DNA of 64,000 nucleotides from Marinitoga hydrogenitolerans DSM 16785 (GCF_900129175.1 NZ_FQUI01000002.1:1-64000), one strand, 5' to 3'; numbered from the stretch's first letter, positions 18,596 through 27,922 are shown. The notes: generated by a model from the letters alone, not told the origin. A program made the numbers and translations.

Positions 18596-19550
18596 CTATA
18601 TCCACCTCAATTCCTCTTAGCTTTTTAGCAGCTTGCTCTGGTTCTACTGGATTTATAAATGCCCATGTGCCGCTTTCAACACTTGCAATCCATTTTATTA
18701 AATTTGGTCCTCTCATTGGTGAAATAAATTCAACATGAAAATGAAAATAATGTGTTGTTTTATCAATATTAAACGGCTTTTGAAAAAACATCATCATATA
18801 CGGGAAAGGCATGTTAAATAATCCATTATATTTGTTTGTTATTATTTTTAATATATATGCAAATTCTTTTTTCTCTTTATTTGATAATTCATAAATTGCC
18901 TCTACATGTCTTTTTGGATATACATGAATCTCGTAAGGATATCTAGCATAGAAAGGAACCAAAGCTATAAAATTTTCTGTTTGATAAACTATTCTTTCAT
19001 CATTTTTTTTTTCTTCTTTAACCACTTCACAAATAGCGCAAGTTCCCTTTTCTTTATACCATTTTTCCATAGACTGCATTTTAACTTTTATTCTGGGTGG
19101 CAAAAAGGGAAAAGCATATAATTGCCCGTGTGGATGTGGTAATGTTGCACCTACTTCCTTTCCTTTGTTTTCAAAAATAAAAACATATTTCACAAATTTA
19201 TATAAGGATAATTCTTTAGTTCTATCTGACCACATATTTATTAATTTTCTAATTTGTTTTAATGACATTTGAGACAATTCTGAATTATGCTTGTCTGTAT
19301 AAACAACAACTTCACAAATACCTTGTGATTTATCACGTATCAATACTCTACTATCTTTTTTAACTTCAGGAGCGTCTTTTTTTAAAGCTGGGAATCTATT
19401 TTCAAAACTTACTAAATCATATTCATCAGGTAACTCTAATATTCCCGGACAAATTGGACAGCTATTTTTAGGAAGATTAGGTCTTTTTTGCCGTGATGAG
19501 GATATCATTACCCATTCATCAGTAATAGGATTATATCTTCTTTCAAGCAT
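18588..19550 (-). CDS. galT: Galactose-1-phosphate uridylyltransferase
   Basis: GalT exchanges UDP between UDP-glucose and galactose 1-phosphate. The 320-residue protein begins RRYNPITDEWVMISSSRQKRP, has a CPICPG metal-binding motif and a second CAIC pair, and carries the histidine motif as HPHGQ. At the 3' side it has FHFHVEF. The start is the ATG at 19550, overlapping the end of the GH36 gene; three upstream codons in frame belong to that overlap. Operon context with galK supports the role. Confidence 0.93.
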   Translation of the reverse strand: MLERRYNPITDEWVMISSSRQKRPNLPKNSCPICPGILELPDEYDLVSFENRFPALKKDAPEVKKDSRVLIRDKSQGICEVVVYTDKHNSELSQMSLKQIRKLINMWSDRTKELSLYKFVKYVFIFENKGKEVGATLPHPHGQLYAFPFLPPRIKVKMQSMEKWYKEKGTCAICEVVKEEKKNDERIVYQTENFIALVPFYARYPYEIHVYPKRHVEAIYELSNKEKKEFAYILKIITNKYNGLFNMPFPYMMMFFQKPFNIDKTTHYFHFHVEFISPMRGPNLIKWIASVESGTWAFINPVEPEQAAKKLRGIEVDIDV

Positions 19551-21198
19551 TATTATCACTCTCTTCGTAATAATGAAATAACCTTTTATCTTTATTAATT
19601 ACAGTTTTTTTATTTAGTTTAGGATAATTTTCATCATAAGTAATATGATATTTCATTTTATTTAAGTTTATTTCCATCTTAATATTTCCCCATTTTACAT
19701 CATATGAATTTATATGAAATATATTATTATTCATAAATCCCCCTACATAAGATATATTATTTCTAAAGTCCAATAAATTATTAAAATTATTTCTTTTCAT
19801 CTCTTTTAAAAAAGTATTATTTTGGATGGATGTATTATTTAAAATAGCTAAAATGTATAAATACATTTCAATAATATTTTTATCAAGTTTCTTATTATCA
19901 ATATTCATATATTCCGACGCATTCCACCACCATTTTCCATTCATAAAATGCCTAGTAATAATATTATTAAAAATAAAATTTGAATTCAAATGTGTGAATT
20001 TTGAAAATTCTAAATTAGATATAGGTATAATATTAGTACTAATTTGCATTCCATCTACATATCCAATTGATGGCAAAAGTGGAGAACCACTTCCCAAAAG
20101 AAAATCTCCATTTGTTGCTTCTCTAATAATTTTCATTCCTATATTATATGCTTCTATTGGTGTTACATTTAAATATCTTTTCCCCGAAACAGCTCCAGAA
20201 AAAAGAAAATCGATTTTAAAATAATGAATTCCATATTCTTTCATTTTCTTAAAAATGTTATGTAAATATATTTGTACTTCGGGATGAGTTACATCAAGCG
20301 CATAAATGTTTTTTTCAAAATTAAAATATACTATTTTTGGATTTCCATCTTTATTTTTCACTAACCAATCTCTATGATTTTGAAAAATAGTTGATGTTTC
20401 AGAAACACTAAAAGGAGCTAACCAAAGTCCTGATTTATATCCATATTTTTTTATTTTTTCTACTATTCTATTAAAAGTTGGAAATGTTTTTTTTGGTATC
20501 CAATCACCTATATCCTCTTGCCATGAATTATCCAATTGAAAAATTTCATAATTATATTCTTTTAATAGTTCTAATTTTTTTATTACATCTTCCCAAGTTA
20601 ATTTTTCAAAATACTGATATTCTGAAAACCATTTCTTTGGATTCCATTTAAAGAATCTAGGCTTAAGCTCAAATTTCACATAATCAGCATAAATTTCTAA
20701 TAATTTTTCCAATTTTTTATTTTCTAAAATTATTAAAGGTTCCATATCTATATAATCATCTGAATATTTCCCAAAATATTCTAAACACGCTATTATTTTA
20801 TTATTCTTAATTTCAAAATACGGATGAGCAATTTTTGAAGACAAAAAGCCATATAATTTATTCTTTTTACCCAAAAAATAATCAGAAATAATATTTTTTT
20901 CTAAATACTCTGGCATAGGATGTATAATATATTTCATGTAGTTTTTCCATTCATCTGTTTTTTTTATTTTATAATTTAAAATATTTATTTTTTTTGTTAC
21001 TCCCCAACTTTGCCAATTATTGATTAATAACTCCTCTTCAACATTATCTTCAAATAATTCTATTTTATTTAAAAAACCTTTTATTTTCCCTCTAATGATA
21101 AATCCTTCAGGAATTTTTTCTACTTTGAATTTTATTGAATACCCTGTTTCTTTTATTTCTAAATAATCACCATCAAAAAAATTGTTTAAAATCTTCAT
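19543..21198 (-). CDS. galA: GH36 alpha-galactosidase-family protein with altered acid/base site
   Basis: The 551-residue protein aligns along its length with the T. maritima GH36 alpha-galactosidase. The region FQLDNSWQEDIGDW and the nucleophile segment YFKIDFLFSGAV (Asp330) are intact. The acid/base segment, VDGMRIGPD in the T. maritima enzyme as I recall it, reads VDGMQISTN here, so the acid/base Asp is Asn389 and the sugar-contacting Arg is Gln. A second sugar-site segment (NDPD-like) is also lost (WWWNASEY). It may have low or changed activity. Operon context (Leloir genes, ABC importer) suggests alpha-galactoside use. AGGAGG precedes the ATG. Confidence 0.82.
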   Translation of the reverse strand: MKILNNFFDGDYLEIKETGYSIKFKVEKIPEGFIIRGKIKGFLNKIELFEDNVEEELLINNWQSWGVTKKINILNYKIKKTDEWKNYMKYIIHPMPEYLEKNIISDYFLGKKNKLYGFLSSKIAHPYFEIKNNKIIACLEYFGKYSDDYIDMEPLIILENKKLEKLLEIYADYVKFELKPRFFKWNPKKWFSEYQYFEKLTWEDVIKKLELLKEYNYEIFQLDNSWQEDIGDWIPKKTFPTFNRIVEKIKKYGYKSGLWLAPFSVSETSTIFQNHRDWLVKNKDGNPKIVYFNFEKNIYALDVTHPEVQIYLHNIFKKMKEYGIHYFKIDFLFSGAVSGKRYLNVTPIEAYNIGMKIIREATNGDFLLGSGSPLLPSIGYVDGMQISTNIIPISNLEFSKFTHLNSNFIFNNIITRHFMNGKWWWNASEYMNIDNKKLDKNIIEMYLYILAILNNTSIQNNTFLKEMKRNNFNNLLDFRNNISYVGGFMNNNIFHINSYDVKWGNIKMEINLNKMKYHITYDENYPKLNKKTVINKDKRLFHYYEESDNNA

Positions 21199-21233
21199 GT
21201 AAATCCTCCTATGCCTTTTAAACTTTTTTATTT

Positions 21234-22052
21234 TTATCCTTTAACTGATCCTGCTAACAATCCTCTGATAAAATATTTCCCCAAAATTATATATACAATT
21301 AAAGTTGGTAAAGCAGCTATTAATGCGCCCGCCATTTGCACATTCCATTCTACCACTTGACTTCCTGCTAAATTAACAAGCGCTACTGTAATAGGTTGTT
21401 TTGAAGGATTATTTGTAACAGTTACCGCAAATAAGAATTCATTCCAAATATTCGTAAATTGCCATATAGCTACAACAACAAACCCAGGAATAGATATTGG
21501 TAATAATATTTTTGTATAGATATCATAAAGGTTAGCACCATCAATAGAAGCCGCTTCTATTAACTCATCTGGTACTTCTTCATAATAATTTTTAAACATC
21601 AATGTTGTTATTGGAATTCCATAAATAACATGAATTATAATCAAAGCATGAATTGTACCATATAATCCTATTTTTTGAAAAAATTGAATTAAAGGAAATA
21701 AAACACTTTGATATGGTATAAACATTCCAAACAATAGTAATGCAAAAACTAGATTTGAAAATTTAAATTTTAATTTTGATAAAGCAAAACCATTTATAGA
21801 TCCTAAAAACGATGAAATAACTGTAGCAGGTATTGTTAAATATAAACTATTTTTCATATTTGGAGATAGTTTTTTAAATGCAGTTAAAAAACCATCTAGC
21901 GAAAAATGTTTTGGGAAATCCCACATTGTAGCAATTGATATTTCACTTAAAGACTTAAAACTTGTTATTATTGTGACATAAAAAGGGATAATAAAAAACA
22001 AAGAAAATATTATTAAAATAGTATAATAAATAAATAATTTAGTTCTTGTCAT
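21234..22052 (-). CDS. Carbohydrate ABC transporter permease (MalG type)
   Basis: This is the membrane subunit of the alpha-galactoside/galactose importer. The 272-residue protein has six helices, the CUT1 coupling-loop motif EAASIDGANLYDIYTKILLPIS and a C-terminal RGLLAGSVKG typical of MalG-like subunits. It overlaps the upstream permease by 4 bases. No ATPase gene is in this operon, so it probably shares an MsmX/UgpC-type ATPase such as the one at 39702, as is common in Thermotogae and Firmicutes. Confidence 0.9.
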   Translation of the reverse strand: MTRTKLFIYYTILIIFSLFFIIPFYVTIITSFKSLSEISIATMWDFPKHFSLDGFLTAFKKLSPNMKNSLYLTIPATVISSFLGSINGFALSKLKFKFSNLVFALLLFGMFIPYQSVLFPLIQFFQKIGLYGTIHALIIIHVIYGIPITTLMFKNYYEEVPDELIEAASIDGANLYDIYTKILLPISIPGFVVVAIWQFTNIWNEFLFAVTVTNNPSKQPITVALVNLAGSQVVEWNVQMAGALIAALPTLIVYIILGKYFIRGLLAGSVKG

Positions 22053-22978
22053 GAATTCACATCCCTTCTAAGAGAAAAATATAAATAAGGGATTATAATG
22101 ACAGCTACCATTAATAACATAATTACTGAAATAGCTGATCCCATGGCATATTTATTAGATCTAAATGTTAATTCAAACATATAAATTGCTGGAACATCAG
22201 TAACATTATTTGGACCACTTCCAGTCATTGCATAAATTAAATCAAATATTTTTAAAGATATATGCCCTAATACAATCATTGCACTTAAAGTAATAGGCTT
22301 AAGCAAAGGCATTTTTATTTTCCAAAAAATATATCTATCATTTGCTCCATCAACTTTTGCAGCTTCTAATATTTCATAAGGTATAGCTTTTAATCCTGCT
22401 AAATACATTGCCATAATATACCCGGACATTTGCCATATTGCTGCTATAATTACCGGTATCAAAGCGAGATTAAAATTCCCAACACTTTCCGAACTTGTAT
22501 ACCATAACCATTGCAACTTTTCTAACCCAAAATTTTTTAATAGTAGATTGATTCCTTGCGGATCTTTTGGAATATTCCCAGGAGCAAAAATCCAACTCCA
22601 TACTGTTCCTGTCACAACAAAAGCTATTGCCATAGGAAATAAAAATAAATTTTGAAAAAAACGCGAGCCTTTAATACCTCTATCAATTAAATTAGCCAAA
22701 AACAATCCTAAAGCTATTGATCCTGTTATGAAAAATAACGTAAAGAATAACGTGTTCCATAAATCTGTTTGGAAACGTTGATCTGCAAAAATCCTTTGAT
22801 AATTTCTAAAACCAACAAACTTATATATACCTCTCAATAAACTACCAAAACTATTCCAATTTGAAAAAGATGTTCGGATAGTTAAAAATATAAAATAATA
22901 AACAAATATACCAATTAAAATAAGAGAAGGCAATATTATGTAAAAACCTATTTTTGATTTTCTTTTTTGAATACTCAT
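22049..22978 (-). CDS. Carbohydrate ABC transporter permease (MalF type)
   Basis: This is the partner permease of the preceding subunit. The protein has about 309 residues, six helices, and the coupling loop EAAKVDGANDRYIFWKIKMPLL. The ATG at 22978 follows AGGTGAT; an upstream in-frame start at 22993 lies inside the ribosome site. It comes after the stem-loop at 23002, which separates it from the binding-protein gene and probably keeps the permease less abundant. Confidence 0.9.
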   Translation of the reverse strand: MSIQKRKSKIGFYIILPSLILIGIFVYYFIFLTIRTSFSNWNSFGSLLRGIYKFVGFRNYQRIFADQRFQTDLWNTLFFTLFFITGSIALGLFLANLIDRGIKGSRFFQNLFLFPMAIAFVVTGTVWSWIFAPGNIPKDPQGINLLLKNFGLEKLQWLWYTSSESVGNFNLALIPVIIAAIWQMSGYIMAMYLAGLKAIPYEILEAAKVDGANDRYIFWKIKMPLLKPITLSAMIVLGHISLKIFDLIYAMTGSGPNNVTDVPAIYMFELTFRSNKYAMGSAISVIMLLMVAVIIIPYLYFSLRRDVNS

Positions 22979-23001
22979 ATAATCACCTACCATCTTAATA
23001 A

Positions 23002-23025
23002 TACCCGGTTCTTAAGAACCGGGTA
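23002..23025 (-). other. Stem-loop between binding-protein and permease genes
   Basis: This is a perfect 24-bp palindrome (TACCCGGTTCTT and its complement) with no U-tract, directly after the binding-protein stop. Such structures usually stabilise the upstream mRNA segment or cause partial termination, giving an excess of receptor over permease. Confidence 0.7.
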
Positions 23026-23031
23026 ATTAAT

Positions 23032-24279
23032 TTATTCTGTTAAATAACCTTCATCCTCTGCAGCCCACAAAATATCCCTTAATGTATTAGAAATATTCTT
23101 CTTCACTATGAATCTGTTTAAGGAATCATTCAATGTTGTAATAAATCCCTCTGGAGCAGCTGAACCATGAATTATTGATGGAACAACAGAAACTGTTGCA
23201 AAATCGTTCATTGACCATGTTAAATATACGTCATATTTAGATTTATCAGCATCAATTCTTGCAGGAATGGAACCCTTTATTGGATTAAATATATCTTGGG
23301 CTTCTTTGGTTGATATGAATTTTAACCATTTTAATGCATTTTCTCTATGTGGTGCATTTTTAGGTAGTCCAAATGTATCAGAAATAAACATAAATGCATC
23401 TGACGTTCCAGGAACAGCAAACCAACCAAAATCCACTCCAGGTTTCCAACCTAATGTTTTAAAATATCCTTCTTCCCAATCACCCATTACATTAAATAAT
23501 GCTTTCCCTTCAAATACAAGTCTTCCTGCATCTTGCCATGTAAGTGCGGAATGATCTCTATTGAAATATGGAATCATTTCTTCCAAAAGAACTAAAGACA
23601 TTTCCATTTCTGGAGAATCAAAAGAGGTTGTACCTTCAAATAATCCTTTATATCCTTCCGGACCAAACAAAGATAACATAATATTTTCAAATAAATGTGT
23701 TAATGTCCATTTGTTTTTATCTCCTAAAGCTAATGGAATATAACCAGCTTCTTGTGCTTTTTTCATCGCTGCAAAAAATTCAGACCAGGATTTAGGTTCT
23801 TTTGTTAAACCAAGTTTTTTAAATAATTTTTTGTTATAAAATACAACATTCCCTCTATGCACATTTACTGGTATTGAATAAACTTCACCTTGATAACTAA
23901 CAATCTTCATAACATCTTTTGGAAATTTATCATACACTCCCCATTCCCTTAAATACTCTGTTAATGGTTCCATTAATCCAGGTATGACATAAGTATCCGT
24001 TAATTCCATTCCAGCGTGCACTTGGAAAGAATCTGGTGGATTTCCCCCTAACATTCTTGTTTTTAATACCGCTTTTGCATTTGTTCCTGCTCCACCGGCT
24101 ACTGCAGCATTAATAATATTGATATTAGGATAGTATTGATTAAATTTTGCAAATAATGCTAACAAACCTTCTTCTTCTCCTCCGCCAGTCCACCAACTAA
24201 AAATTTCTAAATCGTTCGATGCTGCAAAGACACTTGAAATTACCAATAAAATTGTTAATACCAAAACTAACTTTTTCAT
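23032..24279 (-). CDS. Sugar ABC transporter substrate-binding protein
   Basis: This is the periplasmic receptor of a CUT1 importer. It has a signal peptide (MKKLVLVLTILLVISSVFA), then LEIFSWWTGGGEEEGL and RMLGGNPPDSFQVHAG, motifs shared with the Thermus-type glucose/galactose-binding proteins. It is full length at 415 residues. Operon context with galK, galT and a GH36 protein argues for galactose or an alpha-galactoside such as melibiose or raffinose. It lies 55 bases downstream of the LacI gene and is followed by a stem-loop. Confidence 0.87.
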   Translation of the reverse strand: MKKLVLVLTILLVISSVFAASNDLEIFSWWTGGGEEEGLLALFAKFNQYYPNINIINAAVAGGAGTNAKAVLKTRMLGGNPPDSFQVHAGMELTDTYVIPGLMEPLTEYLREWGVYDKFPKDVMKIVSYQGEVYSIPVNVHRGNVVFYNKKLFKKLGLTKEPKSWSEFFAAMKKAQEAGYIPLALGDKNKWTLTHLFENIMLSLFGPEGYKGLFEGTTSFDSPEMEMSLVLLEEMIPYFNRDHSALTWQDAGRLVFEGKALFNVMGDWEEGYFKTLGWKPGVDFGWFAVPGTSDAFMFISDTFGLPKNAPHRENALKWLKFISTKEAQDIFNPIKGSIPARIDADKSKYDVYLTWSMNDFATVSVVPSIIHGSAAPEGFITTLNDSLNRFIVKKNISNTLRDILWAAEDEGYLTE

Positions 24280-24333
24280 ATTTACACCCCCTGTATGATT
24301 AAGATGGAATTATGTTATTTATTTAAAATATAT

Positions 24334-25329
24334 TTAAGTTGTTTTTCTTTTTACTAATTCAACATCTAAAATAATTTTTGAAATTTCTTTCGATTTGTTG
24401 TTAATCTTATCTAATAGTATATGAAAAGCTCTATAACCTATTTCAAATTTAGGTATCCTTATAGTTGTTAAATCAATAATTGAAGAATATATAATATCAT
24501 CATATCCAATAACCATAACATCATCTGGAATTTTTATATTATTTTCTCTCAAAGCTTTAATTACACCATAAGCTAAAATATCATTAAAACAAAACATAGA
24601 ATCAAAAGAGATTTTTTCATCTATAAATTCAATAGTTTTTTTATAAGCTGCATTTACATCTTCATCAATTTCAAAAATTAGTTTTTTATTTATGGTTAAA
24701 TTAAATTCCTCAAATGCTTTTTTATAACCCAAAAACCTAGAATAAGATACAAAATTATGATTTTTCACACTTAAAAAAATAATATTTTTTCCACCATTCT
24801 CAATAAGATGTTTTGTAGCGAGATATCCTCCTTTTACATCATTTGCATAAATTTCATCTGCATCAATATTTTCAAAATGATCTCCAATAATAACATATGG
24901 AATATTTAAATTTATGATTTTTTTAAAATTATTTTTTCCTTTTCTAACAGGGCTTATTAAAATTCCATCTACTCTCTTCTCTGCCATTATTTTTAGAGAT
25001 TTTTTTTCTATTTCAAAATCATTTTCAACATCCATTAAAACTAAACTATAATCGTTTTCTTTCGTAGCTTTTTCTATACCTTTAAGCACTTCAACAAAAA
25101 AAGGATTTGTTATATCCTTAAATAAAACACCTATTGTTTTTGTTTTTTTATTACGCAAAGAGCTAGCTGTTATATTTTTTATATACCCCAATTCTTTTGC
25201 TATTTCTAATATTTTTTTTTTAGTTTTTATATTAATATCAGGTTTATTATTTAAAGCTCTTGAAACTGTATTAATTGAAACTCCTGCAATCTTTGCAATA
25301 TCTTTTATTGTAATATCATTTTTTTTCAC
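24334..25329 (-). CDS. LacI-family regulator of the galactose operon
   Basis: This is a DNA-binding repressor of about 331 residues. The N-terminal helix-turn-helix reads ITIKDIAKIAGVSINTVSRALNNKPDI, followed by a hinge (SSLRNKKTKTIGVLFKDITNPF) and a periplasmic-binding-protein-like effector domain. The start is taken as the GTG at 25329, 8 bases after GAGG; a GTG at 25338 lies within the ribosome site. It is the first gene of the operon running to galK, with a strong palindromic operator 23 bases upstream, so it almost certainly represses its own operon. Galactose or a galactoside is the probable inducer. Confidence 0.9.
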   Translation of the reverse strand: MKKNDITIKDIAKIAGVSINTVSRALNNKPDINIKTKKKILEIAKELGYIKNITASSLRNKKTKTIGVLFKDITNPFFVEVLKGIEKATKENDYSLVLMDVENDFEIEKKSLKIMAEKRVDGILISPVRKGKNNFKKIINLNIPYVIIGDHFENIDADEIYANDVKGGYLATKHLIENGGKNIIFLSVKNHNFVSYSRFLGYKKAFEEFNLTINKKLIFEIDEDVNAAYKKTIEFIDEKISFDSMFCFNDILAYGVIKALRENNIKIPDDVMVIGYDDIIYSSIIDLTTIRIPKFEIGYRAFHILLDKINNKSKEISKIILDVELVKRKTT

Positions 25330-25351
25330 ATATAACACCTCGAGATTTTAT

Positions 25352-25383
25352 TATCGGTAACGTTACCGATAACGTTACCGATA
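25352..25383. promoter_or_regulatory. LacI-type operator, perfect 20-bp palindrome plus overlapping second site
   Basis: TATCGGTAAC/GTTACCGATA (25352-25371) is a perfect palindrome. The 12-base unit ACGTTACCGATA is repeated in tandem at 25360-25371 and 25372-25383, creating a second overlapping, imperfect site. It lies directly in front of the galactose-operon LacI gene. Confidence 0.88.
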
Positions 25384-25527
25384 ATATTAAAACATATTTA
25401 ATATAAAAATCAAAAACTATTTATCTTTCATAAGGATTAATTAAAATATATGATAACTATTTATCGCTTTTTATTGATAAATATTAAACATTTTTGATTT
25501 AATATTTATATTTAATTCAAATTATGA

Positions 25528-25533
25528 TATAAT
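25528..25533 (+). promoter_or_regulatory. -10 box of azlCD
   Basis: TATAAT lies 29 bases before the azlC start, with an AT-rich upstream region and no clear -35. The segment between the LacI operator and this site (25384-25527) holds nothing else recognisable. Confidence 0.5.
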
Positions 25534-25561
25534 GAAGAAAAATCTTTGGGAGTGTTTTGAT

Positions 25562-26251
25562 ATGAAAGAATTTATCCGAGGATTAAAAGATGGAATCCCT
25601 ATTTCTGTAGGATATATTACAATAGCTATTGCTTTTGGAATTTTAGTAAAAACATATAATTATCCATCATATGTTGGATGGCTTATGTCACTAACTGTAT
25701 TCGCTGGTGCTAGCCAATTTGTTGCTATTGAAATACTAAAAAATGCATCTATTTTCGAAATTATTATAACAACTTTTTTTCTTAATTTAAGACATATTTT
25801 AATGTCTTCTACTATAGCTACAAAAGCTGAAAAAAATAAATATATATATTTTCTTTCTTTTGGTATTACCGATGAAACATTTTCAATAGCATATTTTAAT
25901 AACAAGAATAAAATTTCTTTTAATTATCTTTTTGGATTAATTTTAATATCTTATTTGGGATGGAATCTCGGTACAGTAATAGGTTTACTTTTTTCATCGA
26001 CTTTTAATTCGAATTTAAAAAATAGTATGAGTATATCATTATATGCCATGTTTTTAAGTATTTTAATCCCGAATATTAAAAAATCATATTATGAATTTTT
26101 AAGCGTTATAATTTCTATTATTATTTATATAATTATAAGAAATTATCTCCCAAAATATTTTAGTATAATTATTGTATCAATTGTCATATCTTTTATTTTT
26201 GCTTATTTTGAAAAAAACAAATTTAATATTGGTGATGATAATAATGAATGA
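25562..26251 (+). CDS. azlC: AzlC-family branched-chain amino-acid exporter, large subunit
   Basis: This 229-residue membrane protein of the AzlC/BrnF family exports branched-chain amino acids or their analogues together with AzlD. It begins FIRGLKDGIPISVGYITIAIAFG and contains VFAGASQFVAIEIL and FFLNLRHILMSS, strong family signatures. The ATG at 25562 has TGGGAG upstream. An in-frame ATG at 25532 overlaps the -10 box and can be discarded. Its end overlaps azlD. Confidence 0.93.
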   Translation: MKEFIRGLKDGIPISVGYITIAIAFGILVKTYNYPSYVGWLMSLTVFAGASQFVAIEILKNASIFEIIITTFFLNLRHILMSSTIATKAEKNKYIYFLSFGITDETFSIAYFNNKNKISFNYLFGLILISYLGWNLGTVIGLLFSSTFNSNLKNSMSISLYAMFLSILIPNIKKSYYEFLSVIISIIIYIIIRNYLPKYFSIIIVSIVISFIFAYFEKNKFNIGDDNNE

Positions 26252-26537
26252 TTATATTATTATAATTTTATTAATGAGTATTGTTACATTAGTTCCAAGA
26301 ATCCTTCCTTTTTTTATTTCCGAAAAATTAACGTCTAATTCTTTTTTAAAAAGATTTTTCAAGTATATTCCTTATTCGATTTTAGGAATGTTAATAATTC
26401 CTGATATTTTTTATTCCACGGGAAATGTTGTTTCTGGTATTATTGGTTTTATCACCGCATTTATACTATCTTTTTTAAAGATGAACTCAATAATTGTAAT
26501 CTTTTTCACAGTCTTAATTGTTTATCTTATTCAATAA
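26244..26537 (+). CDS. azlD: AzlD-family branched-chain amino-acid exporter, small subunit
   Basis: This is the small membrane partner of AzlC, about 97 residues with four hydrophobic segments and the family motif TLVPRILPFFI near the N-terminus. The ATG at 26244 is preferred (GGTGAT about 8 bases upstream), giving an 8-base overlap with azlC; an ATG at 26235 is possible. It ends before the shared terminator at 26554. Confidence 0.9.
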   Translation: MNDYIIIILLMSIVTLVPRILPFFISEKLTSNSFLKRFFKYIPYSILGMLIIPDIFYSTGNVVSGIIGFITAFILSFLKMNSIIVIFFTVLIVYLIQ

Positions 26538-26553
26538 TATTAATTAAATAATA

Positions 26554-26586
26554 AAAAAGCCTTTCAAAAATGCTGAAAGGCTTTTT
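26554..26586. terminator. Bidirectional intrinsic terminator
   Basis: A perfect 13-bp stem AAAAAGCCTTTCA (26554-26566) with TGAAAGGCTTTTT (26574-26586) has a 7-base loop and a U-tract on each side. It separates azlCD from the converging GH130-like gene. Confidence 0.9.
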
Positions 26587-26597
26587 CACTTTGACTT

Positions 26598-27626
26598 TTA
26601 TATTATCCTAATGTTTTCCATTACGTCTTTTAATGTTGTAACAAATATACCTATTGCATAATCTGAAATACCTCCTACCCAAATTATATAATCTCCATAT
26701 TTTATAAGACCATCTCCAAAAATAACAAAAGCTCTATCCCCATAATTTTCAATCATTCCTTCTGGGTATAATAAATAATCACTTATTCCAAGTAAATTCC
26801 CTTCTTCATCAACTATAGCAAATCCATTTTTATACGACAAATCTTCTTTTAAGACAGCATGCCAACCAACTAAATAATTATTACCTACCTTTATTGCATT
26901 CGTTGACCATCCAACTTTTGTTTCCCATGATTCTGCTGCCATAATTGGTTCTAACGAGTCTGGTAATACCCTCATTTTTTTTAAATCCGCTGTTCCTTTC
27001 CAACATAAAAATGTGTTGTCTATTTCTAATCTAGTAAGTATTGATGCAATATCTCCTTTTATATCTAAAAATGCACTATCTTTCATTGTGGGAGGATAAA
27101 ATATTTCTTTATCATTTGAAATTTTAAAAAATGATTTATTTAAAATTTCTAAATTATGATCTAATTTCGAAAATGCTAAAACATCTCTCCTCTTTTCATT
27201 GTGATCAACATATCCCTTACCTGTATATAACATAAGATATTCTCCGTTATATTTTATAACTCTTGCATCTTCGCTTCCAAGAAATTCCCATAAATATTCT
27301 GGATATAAAATCACACTGGCATCAATTTCATTCTTAACAATATTATTTAAGATATTTTCTATATTTAATTCAAAAAAACCTACACTCGACGTATAGTTAT
27401 AATAATCAAATATTAATCTTGGAAAAATTTTTAATTTCTTATCTTCTAACACCGCTCCAGGATTGAAAATAGCTATAGGCCTTCTCTGATAATTTTTAAT
27501 TCTTAAATTATCAGGATAAATATAATATCGTTTAAAAAAAATGTTTTTGGTAATGTTTTTTCTTATAGATCTTTTTTTCTCTAAAAAATTTTTGTTTTTT
27601 TCATATAACACATTTTTAATTTCCAT
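26598..27626 (-). CDS. GH130-type (PH1107-related) mannoside phosphorylase/hydrolase
   Basis: This is a distant member of the GH130 five-bladed propeller family, which attacks beta-1,4 or beta-1,2 mannosides. Visible landmarks are IAIFNPGAVLEDKKL, YTSSVG, GSEDARVIKYNGEYLMLYTG (the ED-R catalytic segment) and AESWETKVGWSTNAIKVGNNYLVGWH. The protein has 342 residues from the ATG at 27626, which follows AAGGAGG; an upstream in-frame start would run through the operator. It is the sole gene transcribed divergently from the inositol operon and shares its operator, so inositol-linked mannosides are a plausible substrate. Sequence alone does not decide phosphorylase versus hydrolase. Confidence 0.75.
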   Translation of the reverse strand: MEIKNVLYEKNKNFLEKKRSIRKNITKNIFFKRYYIYPDNLRIKNYQRRPIAIFNPGAVLEDKKLKIFPRLIFDYYNYTSSVGFFELNIENILNNIVKNEIDASVILYPEYLWEFLGSEDARVIKYNGEYLMLYTGKGYVDHNEKRRDVLAFSKLDHNLEILNKSFFKISNDKEIFYPPTMKDSAFLDIKGDIASILTRLEIDNTFLCWKGTADLKKMRVLPDSLEPIMAAESWETKVGWSTNAIKVGNNYLVGWHAVLKEDLSYKNGFAIVDEEGNLLGISDYLLYPEGMIENYGDRAFVIFGDGLIKYGDYIIWVGGISDYAIGIFVTTLKDVMENIRII

Positions 27627-27640
27627 AAAGATTTCCTCCT

Positions 27641-27654
27641 TGTAAGCGTTTTCA
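27641..27654. promoter_or_regulatory. LacI-type operator before the GH130-like gene
   Basis: TGTAAGCGTTTTCA lies between the ribosome site and a TATACT -10 box (27675-27670, minus). The 20 bases 27641-27660 are repeated exactly at 27923-27942. The position overlaps the start of the transcript, so binding would block it. Confidence 0.85.
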
Positions 27655-27697
27655 AAAAAACCTATAAAAAGTATAACATTTTTTCTCGTCTTCAAAA

Positions 27698-27736
27698 AAG
27701 TTCTTTTAATTCGATTAAACCTGAATAAAAGAACTT
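27698..27736 (-). other. Inverted repeat with U-tract between divergent genes
   Basis: A perfect 11-bp inverted repeat (AAGTTCTTTTA 27698-27708 with TAAAAGAACTT 27726-27736) has a 17-base loop. Read on the minus strand it is followed by TTTTTTGAAG, which overlaps the likely -35 of the GH130-like gene. It could terminate upstream antisense transcripts. The rest of 27627-27946 contains promoters and the two operators only. Confidence 0.5.
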
Positions 27737-27922
27737 AATTTCCATTATTAGCAAAATACTTAATATTTATCAAATTTTCAAAAATCTTAAAAAATAGAAA
27801 GTTTTGATTTTTATACTTAAATAATAATAATATTGTATAATAACTAATAAACCAGTAAGATGACACCTAAAACAATTTGAAATTTTTATTAATAATTTAT
27901 ATAATCAATATGTATAGAAAAA

